Shown: positions 32,951 to 42,427, counted from the stretch's first letter. The stretch is 64,000 bases of DNA from Bacteroidetes bacterium HGW-Bacteroidetes-4 (GCA_002840905.1 PHDD01000013.1:73075-137074), one strand, 5' to 3'. Translations and numbers: made by a program. Notes: generated by a model not told the origin, from the sequence alone.

Positions 32951-34891
32951 CTATTCCTGATCAAGGGTATCGAGCAGGATAAGTTTTTCTTTAAGAACCT
33001 CCATGCGTTCTTTGGCTTTTTCAATCTTACGGTTTACTTCACCCAAAAGTGCATCGGACGAACTTGATTTGGAGAAAAACCCGATATTGTTCTCGTATAA
33101 AGCAATTTCGTTTTCCAATTCTTTAATGCGGGTAATTAATTTATTTCGCTCCGAGTAAATTTTACCCCTGGCATTGTCCGACACCCAATTCTCGACCCTG
33201 TTCTGGAAATTTAGCTTCTCAAGCTCGGTTGTTTCCAAATTAAGTGCATTAACCTGTTCATTAAAGGCATCGCGGAAATTCTTTTGCACTTCATCTTTTT
33301 TATTTAAAGGAACATGCCCAATGGACGACCATTGCTTTTGCAGTTCCATCAATGCCTGCATCGATTCCTGATTCGTGCCAAGTTTCTTAAAATGCTTAAC
33401 TGTTTCAATCAATTCCATTTTTTGTTTCAGGTTGTCTTCCTGACGTTTATCAGAAGTATTAAAGAATTCGGCGCGTTTATCAAAGAAATAATCGCAGGCA
33501 GTACGAAACCTTTTCCAAAGCGCAGCAGATTGCTTTTTAGGAATCGGACCGCTTTCTTTCCAGCGTTTTTGCAGCAGAATAAAATCTTTGGTGCTTTTTT
33601 TCCAGTCGGTACTGTCTTTCATTGCCTCAGCTTGTTCGCACAATTCATTTTTTACCACCAGATTATTCTTCAGCATGCTCTGTGTGTCTTTATAAAACTC
33701 ACGTTTACGATCAAAGAATTGGTCGCAGGCCAGGCGATAACGCTGATTTATTTTGCCATTATCTTTTCGGGGAGCATACCCAATGGTCCGCCAAATTTTC
33801 TGAATCTCAATAATTTCTTTTGTTTTGGTTTCCCATTCTTTATGCGAATCAATTTGGGCAACAGTCAATTGTTCAATCTGCTCACACAATACAAGTTTTT
33901 GTTTCAGGTTATTGTTTTGCTGCTCAATTTGCCCTTCATAAAAAGCCTGGTGTTTTTTATTAATAATTGCGGTTGCGGCTTTAAAACGATCCCAAATGGC
34001 TTCGCTTTCTTCGCGGGGAGCCGGACCTGTTTCGCGCCAGCTATGATGCAAATCCTGTAGCGTTTTAAATGCTTTAACCGCCGACTTTTCTTCGTGCAGG
34101 GCCTCAGCTTTTTTACAAAGCAAAATCTTAGCTTCCAGATTCTTTTTCAGGTCAAGATCGCGTAACTCATTGTTAATTTTAATGTAGTCGTAAAATTGTT
34201 CAACAGCAAGATTATAACTTTCCCACAAATTCTTTAAGCGATTTTGCGGAACCAGACCCGCATCGTGCCAGCGTTGTTGCAAATCGCGGAACTCCTGAAA
34301 GGTTTTGTTTATTGATTCTTCTTTATTAATAAGGTCTTTAATCTCTTCAATAATCTGATACTTTATTTTCAGATTATCTTCTTTTTTAAACTCCAGCTTT
34401 TTATTTAATTCAACCTTTTTTTCTCTAAACTGGTTATAGACTTCCTTAAAGGTTTCATCTGATGCTTCGTCGTAAAACTTAAAATCTTCGGGTTTTCCAC
34501 CGCTCTCTTCAAAAGCTTTTCGTGCCTCAGCCTGCTCGGCCAGGTATTTTTTATAGAAAACCGAACGTATTTCTTCAACCGCTTCTTTACAAACTTCAAC
34601 TTCGTAATTATTAACCAACTCGTTGAGTTTTGTCAGAAGTACAGTTCTATCATAAATGGAATAATCTTCCTTTTTAATAGCGGTTTTTCCTTTTTTAGTT
34701 TCTGTCTTCTCCTTTTCATCTCCAGCAACCACAGCATCATCCGGCACTTCATCAGCAACGGGTTCTTCAGCAGCTTTTTTTTCATCAATTGATTCCTGAC
34801 TATTTACTGCTTGCTCCTCATTTGCCGCATCAGTTGGCATTGCTCCTTTTTCAGGTAAGTTTTCCGCGTTCACGTTATCTTTAGTTTCCAT
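32951..34891 (-). CDS. DUF349 repeat protein, five repeats
   Basis: 646 residues with an acidic, low-complexity N-terminus (about 1-75, rich in E, K and A) and five successive DUF349 helical repeats of about 70 residues. Each has the pattern L-x-x-x-W-x-x-x-G-x-x-P: QQRWHDAGLVP, HHSWRETGPAP, QKIWRTIGYAP, QKRWKESGPIP and QKQWSSIGHVP. A coiled-coil tail follows. The family is widespread in Bacteroidota and its function is unknown; no enzyme motif is seen. It is probably cytoplasmic, since there is no signal sequence. It stands alone on its strand with 224 bp upstream. Confidence 0.9.
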   Translation of the reverse strand: METKDNVNAENLPEKGAMPTDAANEEQAVNSQESIDEKKAAEEPVADEVPDDAVVAGDEKEKTETKKGKTAIKKEDYSIYDRTVLLTKLNELVNNYEVEVCKEAVEEIRSVFYKKYLAEQAEARKAFEESGGKPEDFKFYDEASDETFKEVYNQFREKKVELNKKLEFKKEDNLKIKYQIIEEIKDLINKEESINKTFQEFRDLQQRWHDAGLVPQNRLKNLWESYNLAVEQFYDYIKINNELRDLDLKKNLEAKILLCKKAEALHEEKSAVKAFKTLQDLHHSWRETGPAPREESEAIWDRFKAATAIINKKHQAFYEGQIEQQNNNLKQKLVLCEQIEQLTVAQIDSHKEWETKTKEIIEIQKIWRTIGYAPRKDNGKINQRYRLACDQFFDRKREFYKDTQSMLKNNLVVKNELCEQAEAMKDSTDWKKSTKDFILLQKRWKESGPIPKKQSAALWKRFRTACDYFFDKRAEFFNTSDKRQEDNLKQKMELIETVKHFKKLGTNQESMQALMELQKQWSSIGHVPLNKKDEVQKNFRDAFNEQVNALNLETTELEKLNFQNRVENWVSDNARGKIYSERNKLITRIKELENEIALYENNIGFFSKSSSSDALLGEVNRKIEKAKERMEVLKEKLILLDTLDQE

Positions 34892-35028
34892 TTATTGAAA
34901 TAATTAAATGACAGTTAGACTCGAAGCTTTGTTTATTTAGTTTCGACCTACGAAAATATAATTTCTGAACGAAAAACACTAAGTTTCTCAACTAATATTT
35001 ACCGGTATCAACACAAATGAATACGAAG

Positions 35029-35066
35029 CAAAAAAGGCAGAAACGTAATCGCTCTGCCTTTTTTTT
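35029..35066. terminator. intrinsic terminator downstream of hsp20
   Basis: AAAAAGGCAGA (35031-35041) pairs with TCTGCCTTTTT (35052 on), 10-base loop. On the minus strand a T-run follows the stem. Confidence 0.82.
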
Positions 35067-35115
35067 AGTGAAGATCTTGCTTTAAAGCAATAATCTGTAT
35101 ATCTGATTTAAGTGC

Positions 35116-35541
35116 TTATGCAATCTCAATGGCACGTGCAGGTTTTCTAACAGCTTCTTCGGTTTTAGGTAAATTCACGTATAAAATACCATTTTGGGTT
35201 GTAGCAGAAATTGCATCACTTTTAATTTTGTCGCTCACTTTAAAGCGCTTCTCAAAATCGACTGCCGCAAAACTGCGTTTAGCATTTTCTTCAGAATCCT
35301 GAATCGATTTAATGGTAAGTACCTCGTTGTCGAGTTCAATCAGAATATCCTCTTTTGAAAACCCGGGAACCACCATTTCAATAGTGATGGAATCGTCCTG
35401 CTCGTTCAAACGATAAAGCACATCCGATTTGCAAGTAGGTTTTAAATCGTTATCCAGATTACTGTCAATTAAATTACGGGTTAATGCTTCGTTGGCTAAA
35501 CCTCTTAATAATGCCGGGTGATTAAATCTAATAAGTGTCAT
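35116..35541 (-). CDS. Hsp20-family small heat-shock protein
   Basis: ATP-independent holdase that binds unfolding proteins. The alpha-crystallin domain spans about residues 42-132 (DSITIEMVVPGFSKEDILIELDNEVLTIK and ILYVNLPKTEEA), with a short N-terminal arm and a C-terminal tail ending ARAIEIA. An I-x-I type motif (IEIA) is present. The ribosome-binding site AGGAGG sits 8 bases before the ATG, unusually strong for this genome. Single gene with its own terminator. Confidence 0.93.
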   Translation of the reverse strand: MTLIRFNHPALLRGLANEALTRNLIDSNLDNDLKPTCKSDVLYRLNEQDDSITIEMVVPGFSKEDILIELDNEVLTIKSIQDSEENAKRSFAAVDFEKRFKVSDKIKSDAISATTQNGILYVNLPKTEEAVRKPARAIEIA

Positions 35542-35549
35542 AATTTTTT

Positions 35550-35555
35550 CCTCCT
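35550..35555 (-). promoter_or_regulatory. strong Shine-Dalgarno sequence of hsp20
   Basis: AGGAGG on the minus strand, 8 bases before the start codon. Most genes here lack such a site, so hsp20 may be tuned for high translation under stress. Confidence 0.7.
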
Positions 35556-35780
35556 ATTTTTGTTTATTTTTTTGTTTCCCGTACTTTTCAAATTGAATAC
35601 CAAAGGAAAAATATCACTAATTTAAGTCATATTGTCCTTATTTGATAAAATTACCTGTCATATAGTCTGTTTTTTGGTATTTTGATAACTAAAAAGAGCT
35701 AACCAGTCGGTATTCATTCCAGGTAAGCATACAAGTTTGTTTTATTTAATAGATGCTCTTACTTTTGCTCAAAAAAAAAT

Positions 35781-36467
35781 ATGCGCATCGATATTTTAAC
35801 TGTGTTACCGGAATTACTTAATGGGCCGTTCGATCACAGCATTATAAAACGGGCAAAAGATAAAGGCCTGGCTGAAATTCACATTCATAACATCAGAGAT
35901 TATTCGAACGATAAACATAAAAAAGTTGATGATTATGCTTTTAGCGGCGGAGCTGGAATGGTAATGACGATTCAACCCATTGAATCGGCAATTAATGCAC
36001 TTAAAGCCGAACGAGACTACGATGCCATTATCTACACCTCACCCGACGGAGAGCTGTTTAATCAAAAAATTGCCAATTCCATGTCGCTTTACACCAACCT
36101 GATTATTTTGTGTGGACATTACAAAGGAGTTGACCAACGCATAAGAGAACACTTAATTACACAAGAAATATCGATAGGCGATTACGTGCTTACCGGAGGT
36201 GAGTTAGCTGCTGCTGTTATAAGCGATGCCATAGTACGTCTTATTCCCGGAGTGCTTTCTGACGAAACCTCAGCTCTTAGCGATTCATTTCAGGATAATT
36301 TATTATCGCCGCCGGTTTACACACGCCCGGCCAATTACAAAGGTTGGAAAGTTCCCGATATTCTTTTGTCGGGCGACACCAAAAAAATTGAAAACTGGAA
36401 GCATCAGCAAGCCATAGAAAGAACGCAACGCTTACGCCCTGATTTACTCAAAGATTCTGAAGACTAA
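35781..36467 (+). CDS. trmD: tRNA (guanine-N1-)-methyltransferase
   Basis: Methylates G37 of tRNAs reading CNN codons and so prevents frameshifting. The SPOUT-fold knot motifs are present: [14 protein letters not shown] and [14 protein letters not shown], plus the N-terminal [17 protein letters not shown]. 228 residues, standard length. Unlike many bacteria, the rimM, rpsP and rplS neighbours are absent here. Confidence 0.95.
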   Translation: MRIDILTVLPELLNGPFDHSIIKRAKDKGLAEIHIHNIRDYSNDKHKKVDDYAFSGGAGMVMTIQPIESAINALKAERDYDAIIYTSPDGELFNQKIANSMSLYTNLIILCGHYKGVDQRIREHLITQEISIGDYVLTGGELAAAVISDAIVRLIPGVLSDETSALSDSFQDNLLSPPVYTRPANYKGWKVPDILLSGDTKKIENWKHQQAIERTQRLRPDLLKDSED

Positions 36468-36711
36468 GCACTAAAAATTTAAGGTTTTGGTTCCCAATCA
36501 CCAATAAAATATTTGGTAAGAAAACCCTTCAACGACGTAATTTGTCAAGTTAGTTTGAAAACAAATTTTTAAATACAGTCATACTGATTTTTTTTGATAT
36601 TATTGTAAACAAACCATCGACTCAACTGTATTATAGTTAAACAAACCTAACTTTTCTAATACATTATTTCTGCAACAGACATTACTATATACAAATTAAA
36701 ATCATACAATT

Positions 36712-37287
36712 ATGGCATTTGAATTACCAAAACTTCCGTATGAACTGAATGCGCTGGAACCGCACATCAGTCAAAAAACCCTTGAGTTTCATTATGGGAA
36801 ACACCATCAGGCTTATGTTACCAATTTAAACAATCTGGTACCCGGAACAGCCTTTGAAAAAAGCGATTTGGAAACTATTGTAAAAAAAGCTGATGGAGGA
36901 ATCTTCAACAATGGCGCCCAGGTTTGGAATCACACCTTTTATTTTATGCAATTTTCGAAAAAAGGTCCAAAAACTCCTACCGGAAACCTGGCCAAAGCTA
37001 TTAACGAAGAATTTGGTTCTTTTACCGCGTTTAAAGAAGCGTTTACCAAAGCTGCAGCAACACTTTTCGGTTCAGGTTGGGCCTGGTTGGTCAAAAACAA
37101 ATCGGGTAAACTTGAAATTATTCAGGAAAGTAATGCAGGAAATCCGCTACGCTCAGGTCACACCCCTGTTTTAACCTGCGATGTTTGGGAACACGCCTAT
37201 TATCTGGACACTCAAAACCGCAGACCCGATTACCTGGTTAATTTCTGGGAAATTCTCGACTGGGATATAATTGGCAAACGTTTTTAA
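36712..37287 (+). CDS. sodB: superoxide dismutase, iron/manganese family
   Basis: Destroys superoxide in the cytoplasm. Metal ligands H27, H74, D157 and H161 (DVWEHAYY) are all present, with second-sphere residues H31, Y35 and the [13 protein letters not shown] segment. Q70 in that segment suggests an iron-type or cambialistic enzyme. No signal peptide. A TTAAACAA (36637-36644), the motif clustered around the MerR regulator, lies 68 bp upstream; this could be chance. A terminator follows. Confidence 0.95.
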   Translation: MAFELPKLPYELNALEPHISQKTLEFHYGKHHQAYVTNLNNLVPGTAFEKSDLETIVKKADGGIFNNGAQVWNHTFYFMQFSKKGPKTPTGNLAKAINEEFGSFTAFKEAFTKAAATLFGSGWAWLVKNKSGKLEIIQESNAGNPLRSGHTPVLTCDVWEHAYYLDTQNRRPDYLVNFWEILDWDIIGKRF

Positions 37288-37297
37288 CGATTAACTT

Positions 37298-37323
37298 TTA
37301 GGCTGCCGATGGCAGCCTTTTTC
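37298..37323. terminator. intrinsic terminator after sodB
   Basis: AGGCTGCC-GAT-GGCAGCCT at 37300-37318, then a T-run. It ends at the convergent addB-like gene. Confidence 0.85.
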
Positions 37324-37324
37324 A

Positions 37325-40207
37325 TTACCGTCCGCAAATGTTCCGATACGGACAATACTCACATTTTTTCAAATCATTGGTCTGTGTAAAAGGCACCTGT
37401 TCGTTAAACAATTCAGTTAACAGAATTTGCAGTTTAAGTTCAACATCATCAGCCACATCGTTAAAGTTACCTGATGCATACAAAACATCTTTTGACGAAA
37501 CTGCAAAGCTTTGTTCATCTTCAAAAAACTTTTTCAGCTGATAAACGGTTGGTACAATTACCGGCTCTGCCGGAAAATTCTTTTTAATTACATAACTGTA
37601 AACAAAGGTCTGAAAAACAGCTTTGGTATTTGCAATTTTTTGCGGGTCGAACACGTCGTTAAACGAGCTAAACACCAGCTTATCGGCTCCTGTTTTGTAA
37701 TCAACAATGCGAAGCTGCTTGTTATCGCGGTCGAGCCGATCGATTAATCCACCCACTTTTACAGCTGTTTTCTTACCCCGGAATGTAAACGAAACGGGTG
37801 CATCCATCTTTAACTCAAGACCAACAATACTGAACGGTGCAAAATCCTGATCAATGGAAATCATTTTATATAGGAATTTTCGGATAACTTCAAAAACAAT
37901 GTGATTTTTGCCCTGAAGTGAAAATTTATTCTTTGTTTTTTCTCCACGTAAAACTTCGTTGAACGATTCCATTATCCAGGCATCAAGCTGAACCGAATCG
38001 GCTCCAAGTTTTTGCAGGTTTTCGGTAGTAATCAAGGATTTTGATTTCAGAAAAGGCTCATAAAATTTTTCTGCAACTTTGTGAAAAATATTACCAAACA
38101 AGCGGGCATCTACTGTTTCTTCAACCTCGTCGGGTTCATGAATTTGCGCAAGCGAGCGAAAATAGAAACGAAGCGGACACATTAAATAGGTCGACAAGGC
38201 GCTTGGTGAAAGCGCTTTAGGATTATTGGCGTCCAGGTATTCCAATAACTTATTCAACACATCACCTTGTTTTTGTATTTCGATTGGTGTTGGTGAAACC
38301 ACTTCGATGGTTTGCAAAACATTCTCTGTTCTGATTTGGAAGTTTGCATCGAACTGAAGCTGGTAAATGTAGCGGCTTTTTTCGCCCGACGACAAACCAC
38401 CCACAGCCGAATTGTAGATAAGCCAAATATTTTCCGCCCTTTGTATCAAACGATAAAAATAATAGGCGTACATGGCATCGTGTAATTCGCGGGTTGGTAA
38501 ACCAAATCCGCGGCGCAAGCCGTAGGGAATAAATGAAATATTCTGCATGCCTGCCGGTAAAGTCCCCTCGTTTACCGACAAAATAATTAAATTTTTAAAA
38601 TCGAGATTTCTTGTTTCCAAAAAACCCATCAACTGTAAACCTCCAATGGGTTCGCCTTCGAACGGAACCCGAAGGGTTTTAATTACCCGTCGGAGCAACC
38701 TAAAATAAGTACTCATCTGAATTTCAATCTGCTGGCTTTGCAACTGTTCCGAAAGTTGATTTATTTTCAGGTAAATGTGATAACCAAACTCCTGCTCCAT
38801 GGCAAAACTAGCATTTTCTGCTTTTTTTGAAGATATCAGATTTCCAAACAAGGTTACATGCTCCTTTAAATAAAATTCAAAATCGGCAATGCCTGAAACA
38901 GATCTGAACACCGACGTTAGAATCTCGCTTTTTTGAAATAATTCATTACCAACCTGGTAAATATTTTCTTTGCGAATGTTTTCAATAATAGAACTTGTTA
39001 AAACTTCATCGTAAACCTGAAAAAACGGATGTTGAAGTAAATCGACCACATTTTTATAATAAAAAGTAGCGGTTTGGTTCGCTGTTATTTTTGCATTTGC
39101 CTGCAGGTTTATCAATAAATCAATAACTTGTGCCATCAGCGACTCTGAAACTCCGTAGCCCATGGTAACATTCACCTGTTTTACATTATGCGGAATCTGG
39201 TTGAGAAACGGCATCAGCAATTGTTCGTTTGAAAGCACTATGGCTGTTTCACCAATTTCGTCGGCCGGTAATGTGTTAATTAATTGCGATGCTTTAAAAA
39301 CCTGACCGTGATCGGTAGGAACCGTAACCACCTGAATCTTCTTTTTATTTTCTATCAGTGTATCGGGCAAATCAAAACCAACTTCCATGGGAAATTGACG
39401 GAGGTATTTTCGTTGAAAAAAACCAGCTTCCATTTGCTTGTTTTCAATGTAATAGCTATCGAAATCCCAAAAGAAACCGGCCTTGCTTTGGGTCTGAAAA
39501 TATTCAAAAATTCGTTCTTCGACAGGAGTTATGGCATTAAATCCAATAAAATAAACCTTAGTAAAAGGAAAATCACCGGAATGCTTTTCTTTAATATTGC
39601 TCAAGGCATCATTATACAGCAAACCTTCATAAGCCAAACCCGATTCCACAAGTTTAACTCTAAAATCCTGGTAAACAGGAAACAAAACTTCCCATATTTT
39701 CAGGAACTGTTCTTTTAATGCCGACTTGTGCTCCTTATTAAAAGTTGAAAAGAAACGCTGAATTACTTCCAACTGATTTTCAGTAAGAAATTGAAAATCA
39801 GACTCCATATCTTTCAAGGCGCGAACATTGGAAAAAATAGTTTTGGGATCGACCAAGTACTTGTCCACATCGTTAAAATCGCGAAGCATGGTTTCGCCCC
39901 ACGAGAAAAAATCATCAAAACTCTCGAGCGATTTACTTTTATCGACATAAATACGATACAGAATTCCCAACAATTCAATGGGTTCAGCAAGGCGAAGCAT
40001 CGAAAATTCTGAAATAAATTCATTAATGGTATGAATTCGGGGTAACCAAAACGGAGCTTTTGAATCATTTCTGACGTTTATATTCTTGAGATGGTGCATG
40101 AAAAATACACCCGAACGCTGATTTGGAAAAACAAGTTGTATGTTTCTAAAGTTAGCTTTATGCTTATTGAACAGCCATAGCGCTACCTCATTTAAAAAAA
40201 TTTGCAT
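37325..40207 (-). CDS. AddB-like PD-(D/E)XK exonuclease with iron-sulfur cysteines
   Basis: Partner subunit of an AddAB-type helicase-nuclease that resects double-strand breaks. The N-terminal helicase-like half has no Walker A box (VFPNQRSGVFFMHHL), as expected for the degenerate B subunit. UvrD-like remnants include FLETRNLDFKNLIILSVNEGTLPAG. The C-terminal nuclease has LSPSALSTYLMCPLRFYF and IVDYKTG. Cysteines in LMCPL and the final CEYCPYRNIC are placed to bind an iron-sulfur cluster. 960 residues. The presumed partner AddA-like gene lies 12 kb away at 52128-55373 rather than next to it. Confidence 0.88.
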   Translation of the reverse strand: MQIFLNEVALWLFNKHKANFRNIQLVFPNQRSGVFFMHHLKNINVRNDSKAPFWLPRIHTINEFISEFSMLRLAEPIELLGILYRIYVDKSKSLESFDDFFSWGETMLRDFNDVDKYLVDPKTIFSNVRALKDMESDFQFLTENQLEVIQRFFSTFNKEHKSALKEQFLKIWEVLFPVYQDFRVKLVESGLAYEGLLYNDALSNIKEKHSGDFPFTKVYFIGFNAITPVEERIFEYFQTQSKAGFFWDFDSYYIENKQMEAGFFQRKYLRQFPMEVGFDLPDTLIENKKKIQVVTVPTDHGQVFKASQLINTLPADEIGETAIVLSNEQLLMPFLNQIPHNVKQVNVTMGYGVSESLMAQVIDLLINLQANAKITANQTATFYYKNVVDLLQHPFFQVYDEVLTSSIIENIRKENIYQVGNELFQKSEILTSVFRSVSGIADFEFYLKEHVTLFGNLISSKKAENASFAMEQEFGYHIYLKINQLSEQLQSQQIEIQMSTYFRLLRRVIKTLRVPFEGEPIGGLQLMGFLETRNLDFKNLIILSVNEGTLPAGMQNISFIPYGLRRGFGLPTRELHDAMYAYYFYRLIQRAENIWLIYNSAVGGLSSGEKSRYIYQLQFDANFQIRTENVLQTIEVVSPTPIEIQKQGDVLNKLLEYLDANNPKALSPSALSTYLMCPLRFYFRSLAQIHEPDEVEETVDARLFGNIFHKVAEKFYEPFLKSKSLITTENLQKLGADSVQLDAWIMESFNEVLRGEKTKNKFSLQGKNHIVFEVIRKFLYKMISIDQDFAPFSIVGLELKMDAPVSFTFRGKKTAVKVGGLIDRLDRDNKQLRIVDYKTGADKLVFSSFNDVFDPQKIANTKAVFQTFVYSYVIKKNFPAEPVIVPTVYQLKKFFEDEQSFAVSSKDVLYASGNFNDVADDVELKLQILLTELFNEQVPFTQTNDLKKCEYCPYRNICGR

Positions 40208-40403
40208 GCTAATAAAAAATACACCATTTATAAAATAAGAGTATAAACAAAACCTATCGATTGTTTAAGTGTTTATAACATCGTTAACAGCTATCGAATA
40301 TAAAGATTTAATTACATAATGACTATAATTTTTAGAATAAGTAGGCCCAAATGAAATAAAAGACACACGCATTTTTACCTTGTTTAAACATATAAGAAAG
40401 CAC

Positions 40404-40436
40404 ATTGTTATTTTTGTTTAACAATCGATATATTTG
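40404..40436 (+). promoter_or_regulatory. promoter of the MerR regulator gene with internal operator
   Basis: A -33-like ATTG (40404-40407) and a -7 TATATTTG (40429-40436) are separated by 21 bases. TTGTTTAACAA (40414-40424) occupies the spacer and TTGTTTAA (40434-40441) overlaps the end of the -7 box. Two further copies lie at 40261-40268 and 40380-40387. This layout suggests autoregulation. Confidence 0.6.
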
Positions 40437-40451
40437 TTTAATTTTTATTTA

Positions 40452-41336
40452 ATGAAGACAGAAAAATACAACATAAAAGATCTGGAAAAACTTACTGGCA
40501 TTAAGGCACATACCATCAGAATTTGGGAAAAAAGGTATAAGCTTTTGGATCCGAGCAGAACCGACACCAATATTCGGCATTACACCGGCGAAGACTTAAA
40601 AAAATTATTGAATATCTCCATTCTAAATAAAAATGGTTTAAAAATATCGCGAATAGCAGAATTAAACGAAGCGCAGATTAGCGAAAAGGTAATTGAACTA
40701 ACCAACCGCAACAGCGATGTTGAAGACCAAATTCAGGCTCTAACCATGGCCATGTTTCATTTTAATCTGCAAAAATTTGAAAAACTACTTACCGTTTCAT
40801 ACATCAACCGGGGATTTGAGAGCACCTATGCAGAAATCATCGTTCCTTTTTTAGCCAAAATGGGATTTCTTTGGCAAGCCGGCACCATCTCGCCAGCACA
40901 GGAACATTTTGCCGCAAACATTATACGCCGGAAAATTTTGGTTGCTATAGACGGATTGCTGGCATCATACAACGAGCATAGTAAAAAATACATTCTGTTT
41001 TTACCTGAAGGTGAATTTCACGAAATAAATTTGCTTTACGCTTACTATCTATTAAAAAAAGAAAACCAACATGTTACTTACCTTGGCTCATCGGTTCCTT
41101 ATACAAGTATCGATGAAAACAACCAATTTCACCAGGCTGATTATTTGGTTTGCTCATTTACCAGCGCACTTAATACAAATAAAATACAAGTTTACCTAAA
41201 ACAATTATCGCAGCAGTTTAGCAACCAAACCATTTTGGTAATGGGTCCGCAAATTGCCTTATACAATCAACCCCTGCCAGCAAATGTTATAAAAACAAAA
41301 GAGATTGATGAATTACGAAAAATCATCAAGTCGTAA
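40452..41336 (+). CDS. MerR-family regulator with B12-binding domain (CarH/LitR-like)
   Basis: Transcription factor of the CarH/LitR type, which uses adenosylcobalamin as a light sensor. An N-terminal MerR winged helix (residues 4-70, YNIKDLEKLTGIKAHTIRIWEKRY) is followed by a helical B12-cap domain with the W-x9-EH signature (W141, E151, H152) and a Rossmann B12-binding domain. H190 in EFHEIN stands where the DxHxxG lower-ligand histidine is expected; the glycine is replaced. The residue after W141 is Gln, where Thermus CarH has the histidine that caps cobalt after light. The ATG at 40452 is used because the frame upstream lies inside the promoter. An ECF sigma gene follows on the same strand. 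Confidence 0.88.
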   Translation: MKTEKYNIKDLEKLTGIKAHTIRIWEKRYKLLDPSRTDTNIRHYTGEDLKKLLNISILNKNGLKISRIAELNEAQISEKVIELTNRNSDVEDQIQALTMAMFHFNLQKFEKLLTVSYINRGFESTYAEIIVPFLAKMGFLWQAGTISPAQEHFAANIIRRKILVAIDGLLASYNEHSKKYILFLPEGEFHEINLLYAYYLLKKENQHVTYLGSSVPYTSIDENNQFHQADYLVCSFTSALNTNKIQVYLKQLSQQFSNQTILVMGPQIALYNQPLPANVIKTKEIDELRKIIKS

Positions 41337-41377
41337 TATTTAGCAAATCCATTTCTCTTCTTTTTAATTTAACCATC

Positions 41378-41404
41378 TTGTTTAATAATAATCCTATTAA
41401 ACAA
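41378..41404. promoter_or_regulatory. inverted operator-like pair TTGTTTAAT-N9-ATTAAACAA
   Basis: Two perfect 9-bp half-sites facing each other with a 9-base spacer, soon after the MerR stop codon. They share the motif found in the MerR, sigma and sucA promoters and are a good candidate binding site for a MerR dimer or tetramer. Confidence 0.55.
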
Positions 41405-41681
41405 AATGCAATTTCAAATTATTGCTTATCAATAATATACTCCAATAGACACCTACCACGTTAAACAAAACAATATAATTATTGCAATTTTACATCAATT
41501 TTACGGTTAAAATCAACTGTTGTTTTTACTATGTGTTTTCATTACTGTTAATAAGTTTCAAAAGCACACAATTATTTATACTAAACAATTTAAAACTCTA
41601 TTATATTATTGATACATTGTTATTTAAACTATTTTGTTATTTAGATTGTGTCTAATTTAACAAATATTTAACACAAATATA

Positions 41682-41714
41682 TTTGGCAATGTGTTTAATT
41701 ATTCCCTATATTTG
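41682..41714 (+). promoter_or_regulatory. promoter of the ECF sigma gene with internal operator
   Basis: TTTG (41682-41685), a 21-base spacer and TATATTTG (41707-41714) fit the Bacteroidota housekeeping promoter. A near-copy of the motif (GTGTTTAAT, 41691-41699) lies in the spacer, where a MerR-type protein would repress or remodel the promoter. The leader is about 60 bases. Confidence 0.65.
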
Positions 41715-41780
41715 CTTAAACATTTTTGTTAAATGTTTTTGTTTATTTATTGAACATTCACAACCTAAAACTACACCGTT

Positions 41781-42290
41781 ATGACAGCAATTGAATTTAC
41801 CAATAAATTATTGAGCATTGAGGACAAATTAAAGTATTTTGCCTACAGCTTAACAACAAATTCTGAAGAAGCAAAGGACTTGCTTCAGGAAACTATGCTT
41901 AAAGCCCTAACCAATCGCGATAAATTTACTGACCCGCGCAACTTCAATTCATGGGCTTATACCATTATGAAGAATACATTTATAAACAATTACCGCCGGA
42001 ACGTAAAATCGAATACCATATTTAATAAAACCGATAATAATGAGAATTTAGCGCATCGTCAAGAAGCTGTTTCTCCCGAGTCGGAGCATGCATATAAAGA
42101 AATCCGTAAAAAAGTTGACAGCCTGCAAGACGATTTCAGAATTCCTTTCCAAATGTTTACCGAAGGGTTCAAATACAAAGAGATTGCAGAAAAATTAGAC
42201 ATTCCCATTGGTACGGTAAAAAGCAAAATATTTTTTGCCCGACAAAAACTAATGGACACCTTGCCCGAATATAAAAATGAATACAGATAA
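41781..42290 (+). CDS. ECF sigma factor
   Basis: Extracytoplasmic-function sigma factor of 169 residues with region 2 (SEEAKDLLQETMLKALTNRDKF...FNSWAYTIMKNTFINNYRR) and region 4 (FKYKEIAEKLDIPIGTVKSKIFFARQKL). No anti-sigma gene follows; instead the neighbour upstream is the CarH/LitR-like regulator. This matches the known pairing of such regulators with an ECF sigma (LitR-LitS) in light-induced systems, where the sigma switches on carotenoid and DNA-photolyase genes. No such target genes lie in this window. A terminator follows the gene. Confidence 0.9.
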   Translation: MTAIEFTNKLLSIEDKLKYFAYSLTTNSEEAKDLLQETMLKALTNRDKFTDPRNFNSWAYTIMKNTFINNYRRNVKSNTIFNKTDNNENLAHRQEAVSPESEHAYKEIRKKVDSLQDDFRIPFQMFTEGFKYKEIAEKLDIPIGTVKSKIFFARQKLMDTLPEYKNEYR

Positions 42291-42307
42291 CACCAGCGTT
42301 GAAACAT

Positions 42308-42335
42308 TTGACCCGGCTTTTGCCGGGTTTTTTTA
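42308..42335 (+). terminator. intrinsic terminator after the ECF sigma gene
   Basis: ACCCGGC-TTTT-GCCGGGT (42311-42328) and a T-run. Confidence 0.88.
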
Positions 42336-42396
42336 TACCCCAGTGTTTTATAACACTACACAAAAGCAGGCTACAGCTAAACAAAACGATTCGTAG

Positions 42397-42427
42397 TTTT
42401 TTAATATATAATTGTTTAATATCTTTA
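42397..42427 (+). promoter_or_regulatory. probable sucA promoter with internal TTGTTTAA
   Basis: TTTT (42397-42400) and TATCTTTA (42420-42427) are near-matches to the -33 and -7 elements with 19-base spacing. TTGTTTAA (42412-42419) abuts the -7 box, and CTAAACAA is at 42377-42384. It suggests control of sucAB by the MerR circuit. Confidence 0.4.

Larger units (their letters stand above)
41337..41780. other. AT-rich intergenic region between the MerR and sigma genes
   Basis: 444 bp without a gene. It contains the inverted TTGTTTAAT/ATTAAACAA pair, a TTAAACAA at 41461-41468, the one-mismatch forms CTAAACAA (41581-41588) and TTAAACAT (41716-41723), and the sigma-gene promoter near its right end. 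Confidence 0.6.

Noticed and set aside
33314-34060. 248-codon open frame opposite the DUF349 gene
   Set aside because: It is antisense to a clear five-repeat protein; the Phe-rich sequence is the mirror of Lys/Glu-rich coding on the other strand.
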